Part shown: positions 43,639 to 52,405 of the stretch, in pieces
How positions within the stretch are numbered: the stretch's first letter is position 1
Layout of the letters: each line of letters opens with the position of its first letter
Source of the DNA: Planctomycetia bacterium
GTDB taxonomy: Bacteria; Planctomycetota; Phycisphaerae; UBA1845; UTPLA1
Length of the DNA: 64,000 nucleotides
Reading direction: 5' to 3'
Assembly (NCBI GenBank): GCA_015200345.1
Contig: CP054187.1
Location: 1,410,470-1,474,469, forward strand
The notes under the pieces: model-generated
The model's database searches: none
Told to the model about the DNA's origin: nothing
Seen by the model: only the letters and a program-made list of their open reading frames with translations
Translations under genes and position numbers: made by a program

Positions 43639-44922
43639 CTAGTTGGCAGCGGGAACAACATCGACGATGCGTGAGCCGCGAACGCGGTAGCTGGTTTTCC
43701 CCCAGCGAACGTGGCCCAGACCACAGGTGACGACCAGCGCCCAGAAAACGATGCCCATGCAGACCACCGCGCCGCGCAGGAACGACCAGAACGACGGCGG
43801 CTGCTCAAGCGTGATGGCGAAGAGCCGGCCGGTGACTTGCTGCATGGCCATCAATTGAACGGTGCAGACGGCCGCGTGGAGCCAGCCGACGGTCAGCTCC
43901 TGCGCGACGCCCAGATAGACCCCAAGCGGGATGAACAACAATGGGGAGCAGATTCCGCCCATGAGCAACTGCGTGCTGACGGCGAGGCGCCAGGGTTGCA
44001 CCAGGCTGCCAACCAGGACGCGTGTCAACGAGTTGCACATCGCGCCGAAGGAATTGTCGCGCGAGGTGACGTACAGGCCTTTGCCCAGCCCGGCCCAGCG
44101 GCGAATCCCCAGCGCCGCGATCTTCTTCGCGAGGATGATGTCCTCGGCCAGCTCGGCACGCACGCCGGCGTGACCACCGACGCGCACGTACGCCGCGCGC
44201 GAAAAGAGCATGAACTGCCCGTTCCCCAGCTCGACCTGCGAATTGCTCGATCCGCGCGCCGAAAGCCACAGGCCCCACAGGCCCAACAGCCAGCTTGCCG
44301 CAGGTGAGACCGATTGCTCCCACGGGCTGACCAGATCCAGTCGGGGCCAGAGCGACACGAACTCCAGCCGTTCGCGCGTGACCTTTTGCATTACGGCCGC
44401 CAGCGCGCCGGGCACAAATCGACAATCGCAATCGGTAAACAGCAGGTACTCGCCGTCGGTCTCTTGAACCCCGCGCGCCAGGGCGTGGGTCTTGCCCGTC
44501 CAGCCCGCCGGCAAATCGGAAACATCGACCAGGCTGACGCGCGGATCCTGGGCCATGACACCCAAGACGCGCTCGCGCGTTCGATCATCACTGCGATCGT
44601 TCACCACCGTGACGCGCAGGTTGCCGTAATTCTGGGCGAGCAGCCGGCGCAGGCATGGCTCAATGCGCTCCTGCTCGTTGTGCGCGGCAATCACAACCGT
44701 CAGCCTCGGACCCGCTTCGTCGGTCTCGCCCGGCTGCGGCGCCAGCGTCATCTCCGAGTCATCGCGCAGTCGGCGGACCCATCCAAGCCCCCATCCCCAC
44801 ATGAAGACAATCACGATCTGGATGGCTAACAACGTCCAGAGTGTGAATTCCAAGCCAAGTCTCCTTTGCGAAGCGCCACGAAAATTTGATTCGCGACCTC
44901 CCGCTTCCTGATTATCGGCCAT
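43639..44922 (-). CDS. Membrane GT2 glycosyltransferase (HpnB/CrtQ-like)
   Basis: A 427-residue processive-type GT2 enzyme. One N-terminal membrane helix (WTLLAIQIVIVFMWGWGLG) precedes the catalytic domain with VIAAHNEQERI, VNDRSDD, GWTGKTHALARGV, the DXD-like TDCDC and the acidic ELAEDI. Three or four C-terminal membrane helices follow (about 300–420). The GWTGKTHAL segment is characteristic of hopene- or carotenoid-associated glycosyltransferases; whether hopanoids are its target is unknown. The ATG at 44922 is used; one at 44961 is also in frame. Confidence 0.82.
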   Translation of the reverse strand: MADNQEAGGRESNFRGASQRRLGLEFTLWTLLAIQIVIVFMWGWGLGWVRRLRDDSEMTLAPQPGETDEAGPRLTVVIAAHNEQERIEPCLRRLLAQNYGNLRVTVVNDRSDDRTRERVLGVMAQDPRVSLVDVSDLPAGWTGKTHALARGVQETDGEYLLFTDCDCRFVPGALAAVMQKVTRERLEFVSLWPRLDLVSPWEQSVSPAASWLLGLWGLWLSARGSSNSQVELGNGQFMLFSRAAYVRVGGHAGVRAELAEDIILAKKIAALGIRRWAGLGKGLYVTSRDNSFGAMCNSLTRVLVGSLVQPWRLAVSTQLLMGGICSPLLFIPLGVYLGVAQELTVGWLHAAVCTVQLMAMQQVTGRLFAITLEQPPSFWSFLRGAVVCMGIVFWALVVTCGLGHVRWGKTSYRVRGSRIVDVVPAAN

Positions 44923-45090
44923 TCTGCCGCCCGACCGCAACTCGCCCGATCCCCCGGTCAACTCTCAACACTTGCCGAACGACCGCGACTCCCGAATACT
45001 GCCGCACGGCAGCGATTCTCGTGCAGCGGCCTTGTTCGTCGGTTCAATCCGTTCGGTGCGTTCCTTGCCGTGGTCATGGTCGGCTTTTCT

Positions 45091-46584
45091 ATGACGACGC
45101 GACAAATTCGGCTTAATCCGTGCGATTATCTTTATTTTGCCCACCATCGGCACATGCGCCGCACCCGCGCCGGCGGGACCGTTGGCTTCCTCGTACTCGA
45201 ATGTGACGGCCATGCACCGCCGGAACAGGTGCGGGCGGCACTTGCGGAGGCCCTCCTGGCGCACCCGATTGCCCTCGCCCAGGCCCGCATCGGCATTGTT
45301 TTGGGCAGACCCTATTGGCAACTGCCAGACCCGGAACATGTCACGCAACTTGCATGCCGCGCGGCCGAGGCGTGTTTTGTCCACGACGACCTGCGCACTG
45401 CCCCCGACCCGACGCGAGCATTTCACGATCTGCTGGAGCACCGGTTCCTTCCGGACTGGGACCTTTCAAACGGACCGCAGGTGCGCTTGGAACAATACAC
45501 GCTCCCCGAAGACAAGACCTGTTTTTGCCTTCGGTTTCCGCACGCCTTCATGGACGCGGGCGGCGGGCAATGGTTTCTCGCTGAACTTGGGCGATATTCG
45601 CCACCCGCCGCTGCGGCCGACGGGAAAACTTCCACCGCCATCGGCGCACTCGCGCCGCGCGAATTGCCGGACGAACTTGCGCCGGATGATCGCCCCCTCG
45701 CACCGCTGCAAGACTATTCACTGTTCGAGCGAATCAAGTTGTGCCGCGCTGGGTTCAAGCTGGGTTCCGAGTTTCGCGGGCTGCGCTTCGCGCCGCTCGC
45801 GCCGATGCCGGCGCCGCCGCTGGCTTCGCAGGGCATCGTGTATCGATCGTGGCCCGCTGCGAACGTGAGACAGATGCGCGTCAACGCGGATCGCTTTGCT
45901 CCGGCGGGACCCGCGCCACATGCTCGTTACCTGGCCGCGTGCGTCATCCGCGCGCTGCACGCGCTGTATACCGAGCGCGGATTGCATGCCGACGCCTATC
46001 CGGTTTCGCTGCCGCTGGGAATCCTTGACGATGCGGACAACGACGAATCCCCAGCAAAGGAGTTCGCCGGTACTGCTCGCCCGCGAAAGGACGCCGTGCC
46101 GGCAGCCGCGCGACCGATGCCGGGCAATTACCTCGTGGCGCCGACGCTCTACGGCCGGCGCGAGCTCGTGCATGATCGGGTCGCACTGGGGCGCGATCTG
46201 CTGAACCAACTGGAGCATTATTACGCGCAGCGCGGCCACCTCGCGCAATGGGCGATGGTGTACTTCGCATCGTGGCTGCGCGTGGGGATGTATGATTTTG
46301 TCTTCAAGCGCGGGATCGGCGTCGAGCCGCTGGCGTCGGGGTTTTCCTATTACGGGCAGATTCCGCGTCCGGTGCGGCGGATCTGCGGGGCGAAAGTGAC
46401 CAATCTCTGGGGGACCGCACCGCTTGGAACGCCGCCGGGCATGAACCCGATCTTCAACAAGCACCAGGGCAAACTGAATCTCGGACTGGCGTTCAATCGC
46501 CCGGCCATCAGCGACGAACTCGCCCGGCGGTTCACCGACTTGATCGAGCGGGAAATCTTCAGCGAGACGGAATCACCCCCTTGA
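45091..46584 (+). CDS. Condensation/acyltransferase-superfamily protein with altered active site
   Basis: A 497-residue protein with the two-lobed chloramphenicol-acetyltransferase-like pattern. The active-site sequence, HHxxxDG in condensation domains and wax-ester synthases, reads PHAFMDAG here: the catalytic second His and the Asp are kept, but the first His is Pro and the Gly is Ala. The C-terminal part (FSYYGQIPRPVRRICGAKVTNLWG) resembles the latch region. It probably transfers acyl groups between a CoA or carrier thioester and an alcohol or amine. The last 26 bases overlap the converging kinase-like gene. ATG 45091 was preferred over a frame starting at 45070. Confidence 0.65.
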   Translation: MTTRQIRLNPCDYLYFAHHRHMRRTRAGGTVGFLVLECDGHAPPEQVRAALAEALLAHPIALAQARIGIVLGRPYWQLPDPEHVTQLACRAAEACFVHDDLRTAPDPTRAFHDLLEHRFLPDWDLSNGPQVRLEQYTLPEDKTCFCLRFPHAFMDAGGGQWFLAELGRYSPPAAAADGKTSTAIGALAPRELPDELAPDDRPLAPLQDYSLFERIKLCRAGFKLGSEFRGLRFAPLAPMPAPPLASQGIVYRSWPAANVRQMRVNADRFAPAGPAPHARYLAACVIRALHALYTERGLHADAYPVSLPLGILDDADNDESPAKEFAGTARPRKDAVPAAARPMPGNYLVAPTLYGRRELVHDRVALGRDLLNQLEHYYAQRGHLAQWAMVYFASWLRVGMYDFVFKRGIGVEPLASGFSYYGQIPRPVRRICGAKVTNLWGTAPLGTPPGMNPIFNKHQGKLNLGLAFNRPAISDELARRFTDLIEREIFSETESPP

Positions 46585-47278
46585 CGCGCGCGGCGGCGAC
46601 GATGAGCTGCGCCAGGCCGTCGACGGTCCATCGCTCGCGATTGAGAACCAGATCGTATCGTTCCGAATCATCGGGGGAGACGTGAAAATGCCGCCGGATC
46701 AGAGCGGCCCGTTCGGACTCCAGCTCGGTGATCCGGGACTTGGCCTCGTTCTCGCTGATCTGGTTCGACTGGGCGAAGCGTTCGAGGCGCCACGCCAGCG
46801 GCGCGATGATCCGTACGCGCAGCCCCAGCGCGCTTGGAAGAATCAGGTCCGCCGCGCGGCCCAGAAAGATGCCGTGGCTCTTGCGCGCCAACGCCAGCAC
46901 CACCTCGACCAGCCGGTGGAAGTAGTCCATCCGCGTCGGACCCTCCGGACCCATCATGCGCACCATTTCCTCCAGCCAGTTCACGTCGCGCTCATCCAGC
47001 GCCTGGTACAGCCGGCGGCGCATCTCATCCTCCCCCGCCATCAGATCCAGAATCTGGCGATCAAACACCGGCCACCCCAGCAGCTCACCGACCCGCTCCG
47101 CGATCTCGTGCCCGCCCGCGCCCACCTGCCGGGATATTGCGACAAACGTCTGAACTTCAGGCTGTTGCGCGTCCGCGGCCGACGGCGGCTTCTGCTGTCG
47201 CGACAACTCCCAGTTCCGCATTTGCCGCTCGGCCAATTTCCAGGCCGCCGATTGGGATGTGGACAGTTTGATGGTCAT
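46559..47278 (-). CDS. Cytidylate kinase-like family protein
   Basis: A 239-residue P-loop-type protein of the cytidylate-kinase-like family. The nucleotide site is ISRQVGAGGHEIAERV, a P-loop variant lacking the usual GKS/GKT ending, followed by GWPVFDRQILDLMA, GIFLGRAADLILP and RLERFAQ…. The role is unproven; relatives are annotated as putative nucleoside or nucleotide kinases. GGGAGG precedes the ATG, and the open frame beyond it (to 47497) lacks support. The first 50 residues are a polar, Gln-rich extension. Confidence 0.78.
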   Translation of the reverse strand: MTIKLSTSQSAAWKLAERQMRNWELSRQQKPPSAADAQQPEVQTFVAISRQVGAGGHEIAERVGELLGWPVFDRQILDLMAGEDEMRRRLYQALDERDVNWLEEMVRMMGPEGPTRMDYFHRLVEVVLALARKSHGIFLGRAADLILPSALGLRVRIIAPLAWRLERFAQSNQISENEAKSRITELESERAALIRRHFHVSPDDSERYDLVLNRERWTVDGLAQLIVAAARVKGVIPSR

Positions 47279-47510
47279 GGTCAGCCTCCCGATGGGCGAC
47301 CTGCCACGGCGCGGTGACGACGCACGACCGGCCCCGACCGGGGCAGGCCCCACTCCTCGTCCAGCAATCGGCGCGCCGATCGCAGCACGCCGCGCGGCGA
47401 GGTTGCTCCCCCATCGCTCCATCGGGAAAATGCCGGGAAGCCGGATTGATCGGAGGACGTTGTGGAATTTTGCTATCGGGCTTGCGCGGGAACCCACCCT
47501 TCGCCGGAGC

Positions 47511-47966
47511 CTAATCGCTGGTCGTGCGATCCTTCACAATCACCCAAGCGCCGTCGATCTGCCGCATCGTGAGGTAGAAATGCCCGGAGGAGCGACCGTC
47601 GACCGCGCGGACTTCCCACCGGCCCGACGCCTCGGCCGCGTCCGGCCCGGTGCGAGAGATGACCAAGTCGCGAAAGCGTAGGGTGCCCATCTGATCGCGC
47701 GTCGCGTAACGCTTCCGGTAGCGCTCGAGCACAGCCTGCCAGCCCTTTGTCACTCCGCCGGTCGTTTCGAACGTGAGATCGTCGCTCTTCCAGTAACCGG
47801 CCATGAAGCCGTCGAGATCGCCGCGGTTCCATGCGGCAATCTGGTCGTCGAGCACGCGAGCGATTTCCGGGTGAGCCTGCCGGGCATTGCAAGCGCCAAC
47901 GAGAGCCATCGCCAGGATGGCCCCCACGCGAACGAATCGATGGCAAACGGATTGGTTCGCGTTCAT
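47511..47966 (-). CDS. NTF2-like (DUF4440/SnoaL-type) lipoprotein
   Basis: A 151-residue protein. The signal GAILAMALVGAC has a lipobox VGAC, so it should be lipid-anchored. The mature part is a single NTF2-like cone fold: DDQIAAWNRGDLDGFMAGYW at the start, TGGVTKGWQAVLERYRKRYA in the middle, and GHFYLTMRQIDGAWVIVKDR at the end. Such domains bind small ligands or act as isomerases; no specific activity can be read. It follows the permease gene by 19 bases on the same strand. Confidence 0.82.
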   Translation of the reverse strand: MNANQSVCHRFVRVGAILAMALVGACNARQAHPEIARVLDDQIAAWNRGDLDGFMAGYWKSDDLTFETTGGVTKGWQAVLERYRKRYATRDQMGTLRFRDLVISRTGPDAAEASGRWEVRAVDGRSSGHFYLTMRQIDGAWVIVKDRTTSD

Positions 47967-47985
47967 GGACGGGCCTGGTGAAGCG

Positions 47986-49203
47986 TCACTCGTAGCGCAG
48001 GGCTTCGATGGGGTCGAGCCGGCTGGCGCGCCACGCGGGATAGAATCCGAAAAAGACGCCCGTAGCAAACGCGAACCCCAGGGCGATGGCCGCGATCCAG
48101 TAAGACACGTACGTTTCGTAGCCCTTCCACGACGTGAGCAGGAGCGAGAAGCCCCAGCCGGCGAACATGCCGATCACTCCGCCCATCGCGCAAAGCACGA
48201 TCGCCTCGATGAGAAACTGCGACAGAATCTCGCCGTTGGACGCGCCGATGGCCATGCGCAGACCGATCTCGCGCGTCCGCTCGGTCACGCTCACCAGCAT
48301 GATGTTCATGATGCCGATGCCGCCCACCACCAGCGACACCGACGCGATCATGCCAAGCAGCCAGCCGAACGATTCGCTCGATTCCTCCTTGACTGCGGCC
48401 GATTCACTCGTGGCGAAAATGCGAAAATCGTCCGGCTCGTTGTCGCGAATGTTGTGCCGCTGGCGAAGCAGCCGGCGGATCTGATCCTCCGCCACGGCCG
48501 GGTCGGCGTCGCGCGCCGCGGCCGCGAGGATCGTGCCCGATATCTCCTCGCCGGCGATCTTGCTGGTAAACGTCGAGAACGGAAAAATGATGATGTCGTC
48601 GTTGTCGCGCTGATCGCTCTTGCCCTTGAAGTCCAGCACGCCCACCACGCGGAATCGCCCGTTCTTGACGGTGATCTCCTCCCCCACCGGATTGATCGAA
48701 CCGAACAACTCGCGCCACGCCGTCTGGCCGATCAGGCAGATCGGGCGCTTCATCAGTTCGTCGGCGTCTTCCATCGACCGGCCGGCGATGACGCCCCATC
48801 GACGGATGTCGTGATAGTTCGGGTACACGCCGATCACGTTCGTCTGATAGTTGCTGTAGCTGCTGCGGACCTGGAGCGTGATGCGGTTCGACGGCGTCGC
48901 CGCGCGCACGGCCGGGCACTCGCGCATGATCGCGTCGGCGTCGTCCTTGGTCTGGAACTTCTTCTTCTCGACGTCGCCCTTGCGCACCCCGCTTCGCGGG
49001 ATGCCCCAGTTGCCGATGAACATCCAGTCGTCGCCCATGCGCGCGATCTCCTCCTCCACGCGCATCTTCGTCGCCTGGGCCATCGCCACCAGCGTGATCA
49101 CCGCCCCCACGCCGATGATGATCCCCAGCATCGACAGGGCCGTTCGCACTTTGTTCTTACCGAGGCTCAATACCGCCTCGGACACCAGCGTGAGGAGATT
49201 CAT
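47986..49203 (-). CDS. MacB-like ABC transporter permease
   Basis: A 405-residue permease of the MacB/FtsX type. A first membrane helix (ALSMLGIIIGVGAVITLVAMAQ) is followed by a large periplasmic domain (about 45–275) and three C-terminal helices (SLVVGGIGIMNIMLVSVTERTREIGLR, then two more). These proteins transmit ATP-driven movement to the periplasm, exporting peptides, toxins or lipoproteins. The ATPase and adaptor genes normally next to it are not in this window. The ATG at 49203 starts the standard N-terminus (MNLLTLVSEAVLSLGKNKV). Confidence 0.92.
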   Translation of the reverse strand: MNLLTLVSEAVLSLGKNKVRTALSMLGIIIGVGAVITLVAMAQATKMRVEEEIARMGDDWMFIGNWGIPRSGVRKGDVEKKKFQTKDDADAIMRECPAVRAATPSNRITLQVRSSYSNYQTNVIGVYPNYHDIRRWGVIAGRSMEDADELMKRPICLIGQTAWRELFGSINPVGEEITVKNGRFRVVGVLDFKGKSDQRDNDDIIIFPFSTFTSKIAGEEISGTILAAAARDADPAVAEDQIRRLLRQRHNIRDNEPDDFRIFATSESAAVKEESSESFGWLLGMIASVSLVVGGIGIMNIMLVSVTERTREIGLRMAIGASNGEILSQFLIEAIVLCAMGGVIGMFAGWGFSLLLTSWKGYETYVSYWIAAIALGFAFATGVFFGFYPAWRASRLDPIEALRYE

Positions 49204-49325
49204 GAAGCGCCTTCCATCCGTTATCGACCGCCGCACTGACGGCCCGTCATTATAGAGCAGCCGCCTCGCCGAATCATCCATGAGGCCATAGCACATCTAA
49301 GTAGAGCCGCAGAATGATTCATCGG

Positions 49326-49378
49326 GTGTGGTACCGGCGTTCCGCCGGTGAATCACAGGCGAGACGCCTGTGCCACAC
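49326..49378. repeat. Double-hairpin dispersed-type repeat
   Basis: The outer arms GTGTGG and CCACAC enclose two perfect hairpins, ACCGGCG-TTC-CGCCGGT (49333–49349) and CACAGGCG-AGA-CGCCTGTG (49354–49372). It sits in the 290-base gap between the divergent permease and VKOR genes, which otherwise shows nothing recognisable. It has the look of a mobile palindromic unit. Confidence 0.75.
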
Positions 49379-49494
49379 GTGAATGAACATTGCGGCACCA
49401 CTTAGGCGCGCGCTGGCTTGCATCACGAAATTGGCGTATCTTGAACAGCTTCGGCGGCGCGAGCCGCTTCGCAAACTCGTGAGGTAAGAATCAC

Positions 49495-51543
49495 ATGCCA
49501 TCCAAGAACCCCCCCGCAGCGGAGAACGCACCAGCCGCTCGATTCGCCGTCGCCATGCCACTGTGGCTGGTCGGGTTCGTCGCGCTGGACCTGGCGGTCG
49601 TGCTGACCGCCCTGCTCACGGCCGAAAGCCTGATCGGCCTGGGTCTGCCGGGCTGCGGGATCAACAGCGCGTGCGCGGCCGCGGCGGCCAGCGTGTATGG
49701 AAAAGTGCCTGGCCTTCAGATGCCGGTGTCGTATGTCGGGCTGGCGTACTTTCTCTCGATGCTGCTGGGCTGGCTGCTGGCGGCGCAGCACGGTGTGACG
49801 AAGGGCTATCGCAACGCGGCGCGGCTGGGCGTCGCGGCGTCGATCTTCTTCGTGGCGATGCTGATCCGCGAGGGGCATCTGTGCTGGTATTGCGTCCTGT
49901 CCCATGCGGCGAACTTTGTCTTCTGGCTGATGGTGGAGATCACCTCGGCGTCGAAGGTCTCCGTGCGCGGCGTCATGAGCAAGGTCGCGGTCGCGTTCGT
50001 CGTGCTGGCGGTCGGCCTGCAAGGCGCGCACACGGTCGTTAAGAAACAAGAGAACCAGAAGCAGGAAGACAAGCTCGCCGAATCCACGGCCGCCATCGCC
50101 GCCGCAAGCAAGGAGAAGGCCGCACAGATCGCGCAGTCACCAACGCCGACGCCGACCGAGCCGCCGGCCGCCACGAACGGCAACGCAGCGATGAACTCAC
50201 CGAACGGCGCACCGGCGCAACCCCCGAAGAAGCCGGACGCCACGCCGCAGCCGCCCGCCGCCAACACGGCATCGGTCCAGCCGAAGGCGGCAGAAAATAC
50301 ACAAAAAGTTACATTCGAGCCAGGGGAGACCGGTGCCGATCGACCGTGGACCGGCGGGTTCACCGGGCGGTGGTTGCGCGGCCCCGAGAAGGCGTCGATC
50401 CGCATCGTGATGCTGTTTGATTACCAGTGCATCGACTGCCAGCGGATCGAGACGACGCAGGTGAAGCAGCTCATGCAGCAGCGCAACGATGTGTCGCTCT
50501 CGGTAAAGCATTTCCCGATGTGCGCCGATTGCAACCCCGGTTTCGCCACGCGCAATCTGCACCCCAACGCCTGCTGGGCCGCGCGCGCCGCCGAGGCCGC
50601 GGGCATCCTCTACGGCAACGAAGGCTTCTGGAAGATGCACGACTGGCTCTTCGAGCGGAAGGGCGCGTTCACCGATCACGATTTGAGCGAGGGGCTGGCG
50701 GCGCTGGGGTTTGCTCGCCCGAAGTTCATCGAGGTAATGAAGAGCGAAGAAACGCTGCGGCGCGTCACGTCGGACATCAACGAGGGCATGTGGCTCGGAT
50801 TGTATTACACGCCGATGATTTTCATCAACGGCGTGGAACTGAAGGGCGTGTTCGCGCACAACGCGGTAACGCGCGCGGTGGAGAGCCTCGCCATGCAGAA
50901 CCTGCCGCCGATGACGTGCGATCAGGATCAGCCGCCGCCGGCGATGGAGAAGGTTCTCGCCGACTGGCGCGAGGGGCCGCCGCGCATGCTCCCGCCCGAT
51001 CCGCAGAGTTGGCCGCGGGGCGACGCGACCGCGCCGCTGCGCGTCGTACTCTGGGGCGACTATCAGGAGCCGTACACGGCGAAGGCCGACGCGCTGATCC
51101 GCAAGATCCTCGCGACGCTGCCGAAGAGTTACTACGAGTTTCGACATTACCCGGTGAACCAGTTGTGCAATCCGGCCGGCAGCACGACCAAGCACCCGCT
51201 GGCCTGTCGGGCCGCCGCGGCGGCGGAGGCCGCGGGCATGCTGGGTGGCGCCGAGGCGTACTGGCACATGCACGACTGGTTGATGACGAGTCAGCAGACG
51301 TTCAACGACGCGGCGCTGCGCGATGCAGCGATGGGCATGGGGCTGGACCCCGACGCGCTCTTTGCACAAATGGAATCGCAGGAGGTCAAGAATGCCATCG
51401 CCGAGGACGCGAAGACGGCCCGCTCGCTCGGGTTGCAAAGCATCCCGTTCATCTTCGTGAACGATCGGCACGTCCAACGATGGATGGTCGGAGACAAGTC
51501 CGTGATCGATCTGATCCTGAACGAAGCCGCCGGAAGAAAGTGA
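49495..51543 (+). CDS. VKOR–DsbA–DsbA fusion; second thioredoxin domain lacks its cysteines
   Basis: A 682-residue membrane protein. Residues about 20–150 form a vitamin K epoxide reductase-like four/five-helix unit with the Cys pair 54 and 60 (PGCGINSAC) and the CXXC CWYC at 130–133, the quinone-reducing centre. One more helix and an Ala/Pro/Gln-rich linker (180–280) lead to a DsbA-type thioredoxin domain with DYQCIDC (Cys312, Cys315) and a cis-Pro segment YTPMIF. A second DsbA-like domain follows (about 500–680) with DYQEPYT at the same place, so both cysteines are replaced; its cis-Pro region is SIPFIF. The enzyme should form disulfides in exported proteins, passing electrons to quinone within one chain. 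Confidence 0.9.
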   Translation: MPSKNPPAAENAPAARFAVAMPLWLVGFVALDLAVVLTALLTAESLIGLGLPGCGINSACAAAAASVYGKVPGLQMPVSYVGLAYFLSMLLGWLLAAQHGVTKGYRNAARLGVAASIFFVAMLIREGHLCWYCVLSHAANFVFWLMVEITSASKVSVRGVMSKVAVAFVVLAVGLQGAHTVVKKQENQKQEDKLAESTAAIAAASKEKAAQIAQSPTPTPTEPPAATNGNAAMNSPNGAPAQPPKKPDATPQPPAANTASVQPKAAENTQKVTFEPGETGADRPWTGGFTGRWLRGPEKASIRIVMLFDYQCIDCQRIETTQVKQLMQQRNDVSLSVKHFPMCADCNPGFATRNLHPNACWAARAAEAAGILYGNEGFWKMHDWLFERKGAFTDHDLSEGLAALGFARPKFIEVMKSEETLRRVTSDINEGMWLGLYYTPMIFINGVELKGVFAHNAVTRAVESLAMQNLPPMTCDQDQPPPAMEKVLADWREGPPRMLPPDPQSWPRGDATAPLRVVLWGDYQEPYTAKADALIRKILATLPKSYYEFRHYPVNQLCNPAGSTTKHPLACRAAAAAEAAGMLGGAEAYWHMHDWLMTSQQTFNDAALRDAAMGMGLDPDALFAQMESQEVKNAIAEDAKTARSLGLQSIPFIFVNDRHVQRWMVGDKSVIDLILNEAAGRK

Positions 51544-51550
51544 CCTGTGT

Positions 51551-52312
51551 TTACAGCGCCAGCGCCCGCGCCAGTTGCTGATAGGTCGGCGCGGGGTCGG
51601 CGTAGCTGTTTTTCGGCGGCAGATTCCATTTCTCGAATAACTTTGCGTTGTCGGCGTCGATGACCGCGAGATCCGCCACCTTGCGCTCGTCGTGAAGCTC
51701 GTCGTGGTGAATCAGCGCCGCACGACATCCCAACACGCGCAAGCCCGCCTCGCGCTGCACTTTGAGCGACAGGTCCGGGTCCCACGCACAAAACCGATAC
51801 CGCTCATCGAGGTACCCCAGCCCCCCCAGCAGGCCCGTCGGAAGCAGACCGAAATTGGCGTACGGCCAGCCACGCACGTTGTAGATGCTGTACGCCGCGC
51901 CCCCGTACACGACGGTGTCGAGTCTGTTCCACGGCCTGCGTTCGTTGTGATAGAACGCCACCATGCCCAGATCGAACAGATCGCTCCGACTGAACATCGC
52001 CAGGGCCGCGTCGATGGCGCCGGGAAGCGGACGGGCGTCGTCGTTGAGCCACATCACGAACGGAGCGGTCGCGGCGCGGAAGCCCTTGTTGTAGGCGCGC
52101 GTGGCGCCCTCCCGCCGTTCCTCGCGAATAAGATGAATGTCTCGCTGTGCCAGGCACCAGTTCGACGTGCCGTCGGGCGAATCGCCATCGACGACGATCA
52201 GCCGGTACGGCGCGGCGACCGTCGCACGGACGGCTTCGATCGCGCGCCGAAGGTGCGGTAGCCGGTTGTAGGAAGCGATCACGATATCGAGAAGCGGAGC
52301 GTGGGTGTTCAT
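51551..52312 (-). CDS. GT2-family glycosyltransferase
   Basis: A 253-residue soluble glycosyltransferase. The GT-A core shows DIVIASYNRLPHLRRAIE, LIVVDGDSPDGTS, RAYNKGFRAATAPFVMWLNDDARP (NDD in the DXD position) and a C-terminal WDPDLSLKVQREAG acidic motif. The donor and acceptor are unknown. It is divergent from the long glycosyltransferase gene at 52406, sharing a 93-base promoter region, and converges with the VKOR gene. It probably belongs to the adjoining surface-glycan locus. Confidence 0.88.
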   Translation of the reverse strand: MNTHAPLLDIVIASYNRLPHLRRAIEAVRATVAAPYRLIVVDGDSPDGTSNWCLAQRDIHLIREERREGATRAYNKGFRAATAPFVMWLNDDARPLPGAIDAALAMFSRSDLFDLGMVAFYHNERRPWNRLDTVVYGGAAYSIYNVRGWPYANFGLLPTGLLGGLGYLDERYRFCAWDPDLSLKVQREAGLRVLGCRAALIHHDELHDERKVADLAVIDADNAKLFEKWNLPPKNSYADPAPTYQQLARALAL

Positions 52313-52405
52313 AATAGCGTTATCGACGCGATGGGGGATTCCGGCGGCGATCGGCAGCCGGGTCGGTCGATAACAGAACGTGAGAATCTCGCGCGGGCGC
52401 AGAAC

